Source: Atherix ibis (taxonomy: Eukaryota; Arthropoda; Insecta; Diptera; Athericidae). Taken from it: a stretch of DNA of 64,000 bases. Positions 60,676 through 64,000 of this stretch are shown here, piece by piece; the first letter of the stretch is position 1; each line of letters starts with the position of its first letter. Under the pieces are notes generated by a model that saw only the letters and a program-made list of their open reading frames with translations, was not told where the DNA came from and did no database searches. The stretch is taken from positions 31,260,167-31,324,166 of the forward strand of contig OY282610.1 in NCBI GenBank assembly GCA_958298945.1, read 5' to 3'. The position numbers and the translations under genes were made by a program.

Positions 60676-60939
60676 TTAGCTTGCTTGATTGGTGTTATTT
60701 GAGTACGGGAAGAGGACATTGTTAAGGGAGTTAGGGCGGGTGGATAAGTTGTTGGCAGGGGAACAAAAATAGACGGAGTGTCTGTGCAATATGGTATGTT
60801 CTTTTACCGCAGATTGACCCGACTTGGTTCTGAAAATCTCAGTGACCCTTGCCCATAGATTATAGAAGAACTGGATAGGCGCCTCTATACAAAAATTCTG
60901 TCCAAAATTTGTTCCTAATACATTGGTGAGATGCACCAT
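60676..60939 (-). pseudogene. Unassigned 87-codon frame next to the LINE remnant
   Basis: The frame reads NLWARVTEIFRTKSGQSAVK among others and is more protein-like than background, but I do not recognise it. It precedes the ORF2 linker on the same strand and could be LINE coding sequence or another inserted piece. Confidence 0.3.
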
Positions 60940-60944
60940 CTGCT

Positions 60945-61541
60945 ATTAGAATTGTTTTTTACCACTTCGGCAAATTTTCACAACACTTTCAGAAGGATAC
61001 TTTAAGAAGCCAAATGACGTTGTACGCTATCGAACTGTTTGATGTGAATTCTCTTTCTAAAGCTGAAAGATAGTTTTTGTTTAGCTTAAAAATAATAAAG
61101 CCTTTATCACTTTATTCATTAAGTGCAAATAACATATGTTAAATAAATAATCATGGTCACTTAAAATATTTATTCAATCCATCTGCACTTAATTTCCCTT
61201 CAATTTTCTTACACACACTTTACGTACATCGCCTCTGAACTATTTTCTGTAAACACTAAAATGTCAACAACATGTTAACATTTATTGAATGACGAACTTT
61301 TCACATTTTAACCACTTTTTAGACCAAATAAACCATTAAAAGTCATTTAAACACATTATAAACTAAATTTTTGTTAATTTCTCTATTAAAAATGAAGATG
61401 TAAACTTACATTAATTTTAACCCTAATTAAATGTTATCAACAATATAACTATTTATATAAATACTTAACTTTTCGTAAACACTTCAAAAAAGATAAACAC
61501 CACTCTTTCCGTTAAGTGCCAAAATAACAACTTGAAAAATA
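60945..61541. other. No recognised gene
   Basis: AT-rich spacer between the LINE remnant and the region around mariner N. No coding similarity. Confidence 0.5.
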
Positions 61542-61599
61542 ACAAAAGTATGCAAGCATTTCAGTATGCTACCACTTTCATGGAGAATGGCGTGTTTTA

Positions 61600-62892
61600 T
61601 CAGGTGTTGTAATTAATTCGTAGCGTTTTTTTGCAAAGTTTCGTGGTTTATTATGATAGTATGTTATCATTACAGAAGCGTTATTCAAAGTATTGTCCTT
61701 CGTTATCCACTACTTTTTCCCATCTTTCTGGTAATGCTCGGATACCGCGTCGAAAAAATTCTTCTTCTTTAGATTCGATGAAAGAATCGATCCAATTTTT
61801 GGTCATCTCGTAGTTATCGAAGTGCTGCCCTGACAAGCCATGCGCCATGGACTGAAACAAATGATAATCAGATTGGGCAATGTCTGGTGAATATGCCGGC
61901 TGAGGCAGAACTTCCCATTTCAGCGTATTTAAATAAGTTTTCACGACTTTCGCAACATAGGGTCTTGCAGTGTCGCGGAGCAAAATTACTTTGTCGTGTC
62001 GATCTTTATATTGCGGCCGTTTTTCTTGTAAAGCTCTGTTCAAACGCATCAATTGTCGTCTGTATACGTCCCCAGTGATGGTTTCACCCGGTTGGAGGAG
62101 CTCATAATAAATAACACCCAGCTGATCTCACCAAATACACAGTAAGATTTTCTTTCCATGAATATTCGACCTGGAGGACGATGTCAATTCATTACCGGGC
62201 AAGCCTCACGATATTCTGCGTTTGGGATTGTCGTACAGTACCCACTTCTCGTCACAAGTGACGATTCGATGCAGGAATCTCTTCCTTGCCTGCCGTTGGA
62301 GAAGAATATCACAGGTGACTAAACGCCGTTCGACGTCCCTTGGCTTCAACTCATGTGGTAACCACGTTCCCTATTTTTGTACCATTCCTATGGCTTTCAG
62401 GCGTTTTCCGAACGTTAAAAAGTCGACTCCAAGCAATGTGGACAACTTCCGGAGTGTTTGGCACGGGTCTTCATCGAGCAACGTCACCAAATCTTCATCT
62501 TAGAACCTTTTCGGCTGTCCGGGACGACGTTCCATGTCTTCCAAATCAACATTTCCATTTTTAAACCGCGCAAACCACTTTCTGCAAGTTTGCTCAGCAA
62601 GAGCATGTTTGCCGTAGACATCCACTAAAATACGATGACTTTTCGCGGCACTTTTCTTCATGTTGAAGTAATAGAGTAACACTCCCAGCAAAAACGATTT
62701 TTCAGGCACGAATTTCGACATGTTTGACATTGCGCAACAAGTGCTACTGACACTATAACAAAATGTCATATAGTGAAAAAGTTGCGTTATGTCAGTACCT
62801 TCTGGGAGAATATTTACTTTTGTATGTTTGACTATGGATATTTGGCTAACGCCATCTTCTGTAAAACGCTACGAATTAATTCCAACATCTGG
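61600..62892 (-). mobile_element. Cecropia-type mariner, copy N
   Basis: Inverted ends: the left TCAGGTGTTGTAATTAATTC and the right, inverted, CCAGATGTTGGAATTAATTC both continue GTAGCGTTTT; over 30 bp they differ at three sites. TA lies outside both (61598-61599 and 62893-62894). About 1.29 kb. It appears to sit within remains of a - strand LINE. Confidence 0.85.
61681..62721 (-). pseudogene. Cecropia-type mariner transposase, copy N
   Basis: ATG at 62721 (MSKFVPEKSFLLGVLLYYF). The helix-turn-helix frame 62500-62769 ends in a TAA after GQPKRF. The next part has LLDEDPCQT and a stop before GTWLPHELKPRDVERR. The first catalytic motif reads CDEKWV, with Asp kept. A TGA lies near RIS and another replaces Trp in CIWWDQ. 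The frame 61681-62052 is open to the native stop (EGQYFE) with SPDIAQSDYHLF, but the second motif reads LLRDTARPYVA, where HHDNARPH is usual; the Asp itself is kept. Inactive. Confidence 0.87.
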
Positions 62893-62899
62893 TAAAACT

Positions 62900-63110
62900 C
62901 TCCGAAAGTCTACAAAATTGAGGCGCTTGATTCCATTTTATAGCAAAAGATTGTACAAAAAATAAAAATTGCCTGCCATTGTGTTTAAATTGTATTTTTC
63001 TTTCCAATAAATGAATTAAAATGAATATAAATTATACTTTTGGAATTCAATAAATTTCTATTATGAAAACTAGATGTCAGTGGGTATCATGTTTACATAA
63101 AAAAATCTAC
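62900..63110. other. Short unassigned segment
   Basis: Lies between mariner N and the right 16-bp direct repeat. No coding similarity. Confidence 0.4.
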
Positions 63111-63117
63111 ACAAAAG

Positions 63118-63508
63118 TATGCAAGCGTTACGATTTCTCGCCGCTTCTACAATAGTTAAGCCAGAAAATTGCGTATAAATATACGAACATCTGACGTACG
63201 GACCTCTCCAGGTATTCTTTAATGTAAGCGCTTGCCATTGAGCACAGTTTCTGGGTCATGATTTTAGAATGCGAGTCATCTTTGCATTCCACACAATAAC
63301 TACGAAAGCGCAGATTCTCTGCATGCGGAGGAAATTCGCATTTCGCACAGACCTGCGATTTGCAATGTTTTATTGTATGTCCGAGCAGCTGGCATTTTTT
63401 GCACCTCATTAGGATTAGGAAAATAGGTTTTGACGCTAAAGGTTAAGTAGAAAATATTAACCTTTGCCGGAATATTGTATGCCTCAAAAGTGAGTACGCC
63501 GACCCAAC
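63118..63508 (-). pseudogene. LINE ORF1 fragment with CCHC zinc knuckles
   Basis: On the - strand VLTFEAYNIPAKVNIFYLTF is followed after a +1 frameshift by MRCKKCQLLGHTIKHC, CAKCEFPPH and CVECKDDSHSK. This is the gag-like nucleic-acid-binding protein of jockey/I-type LINEs, with two to three Cys/His knuckles (CxxCxxxGHxxxxC first). One knuckle is altered by substitutions. The upstream edge coincides with a 37-bp fold-back repeat. Together with the ORF2 remnant at 60 kb it may be one broken element. I considered a retroviral nucleocapsid and prefer a LINE because of the preceding VLTF...IP...V..Y segment. Confidence 0.7.
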
Positions 63509-63545
63509 TACTCACTTTTGAGGCATATAATATTCCGGCAAAGGT
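63460..63545. repeat. Fold-back repeat at the edge of the LINE ORF1 fragment
   Basis: Arms 63460-63496 and 63509-63545 are inverted copies of 37 bp with one mismatch and a 12-nt spacer. The left arm is LINE coding sequence. The right arm is its inverted copy and marks the end of recognisable ORF1. Confidence 0.9.
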
Positions 63546-63549
63546 GGAT

Positions 63550-64000
63550 ATTTTGTTTGACTTTTAAACGCACTTATTGGATTGACTTTCCGTTTTGAGT
63601 TAGAATCGGTGGATAATATGAGGAAGCCGGGACAGGCACTCGTTTTACTTGGGAGTGTTGGAAATTGTTTTTTTTTAGTTATTGTTATTGTTTGTGTTTG
63701 TTCTTTTAGCAGGAATAGGGGTCAATATTGATCCGGTATAGGAGGATGGTCTGGCGGAGTAACCTCCATCTCCATCTCACTCGTATTTTTCACTACAACT
63801 AAATCCTAATCTAAAAATAGCACAAATTCTGTTTCTTTTTTCTTTTGGGGTTTTCTCACTAGACTATATTTTATTGTTATTACTTATTTAAACTCCAGCT
63901 TTGTGTACAACTCCACAAATGGATTCTTTAACAATTTGAAATTAATTTGTGCATAACTGGAAAACGTAAATTTCAATTTTACTTCATATTATTCTTAAAA
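63550..64000. other. Window end, possible LINE ORF1 upstream sequence
   Basis: On the - strand near 63780 an acidic-proline stretch SEMEMEVTPPDHPP is reminiscent of the N-terminal region of LINE ORF1 proteins, but it is short and unsupported. Otherwise no gene. Confidence 0.25.

Larger units (their letters stand above)
61542..63126. repeat. 16-bp direct repeats enclosing mariner N
   Basis: ACAAAAGTATGCAAGC occurs at 61542-61557 and at 63111-63126. Mariner N (61600-62892) with short non-mariner flanks lies between them. A mariner would duplicate only TA, so these may be the target duplication of another element that carries N. Confidence 0.5.

Noticed and set aside
63128..63409. Zinc-knuckle frame as a retroviral nucleocapsid
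   Set aside because: Knuckle spacing and the preceding VLTF...IP...V..Y segment fit LINE ORF1. No protease, LTR or primer-binding site was seen.
53004..64000. Search for the cysteine-rich and transmembrane exons of the receptor
   Set aside because: No stretch with the expected CSLPC or seven-helix motifs was found. They probably lie beyond 64000.

Overview
The window looks like about 64 kb of an AT-rich insect nuclear genome. The only host gene I can support is a class C G-protein-coupled receptor of the metabotropic glutamate receptor (mGluR) family, on the + strand. It appears as six exons of the extracellular ligand-binding (Venus flytrap) domain: 15930-16109, 24571-24740, 24856-25010, 35279-35518, 52633-52796 and 52897-53003. 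All six have GT/AG junctions and compatible phases and read through as one continuous protein segment. The start codon, N-terminal lobe, cysteine-rich region and seven-helix domain were not found and probably lie outside the window. At the position of the group II mGluR lysine that contacts the glutamate side-chain carboxylate I read leucine. This points to the insect mXR (mangetout/mGluRB) branch, which is not glutamate-gated, rather than to mGluRA.

Everything else is intron or flank filled with dead transposable elements. There are fourteen recognisable mariner-class copies. Six belong to one irritans/vertumnana-like family (family 1: 1540, 5465, 12665, 28830, 42549, 53519) and three to a sister family (family 2: 16741, 20348, 38088). 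Two are mellifera-type (11247, 48776), two cecropia-type (about 57.9 kb and 61600) and one is DD41D-type (10317). None has an intact transposase. The lesions are stops, frameshifts, internal deletions, damaged terminal repeats and substituted catalytic aspartates. Older relics include four or five further DD41D pieces, three pieces of another mariner family, jockey-like LINE tails (30.3, 36.5 and 45.8 kb), RTE/CR1-like endonuclease-reverse transcriptase tails (39.5 and 51.8 kb) and a LINE on the - strand with CCHC knuckles (59.9-63.5 kb).

Layout: 1-15.9 kb is upstream intron or flank with copies at 1.5, 5.5, 10.3, 11.2 and 12.7 kb. The 8.5 kb intron after the first exon holds two family 2 copies. 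The 10.3 kb intron holds one family 1 copy and several relics. The 17 kb intron holds a family 2 copy, a family 1 copy, a mellifera-type copy nested in an older dispersed repeat, and LINE tails. Two other introns are only 115 and 100 nt. The region after 53 kb holds family 1 and cecropia-type copies and the - strand LINE.

The most unusual signal is a set of near-perfect fold-back inverted repeats with very short spacers. Several sit exactly at deletion or truncation points of transposon relics (11938, 14366, 20599, 42142, 63460, 10170). Others are direct templated fillers (21279, 13356). Together they look like repeated template-switching repair, of the kind known for polymerase-theta end joining, acting on transposon-derived breaks.
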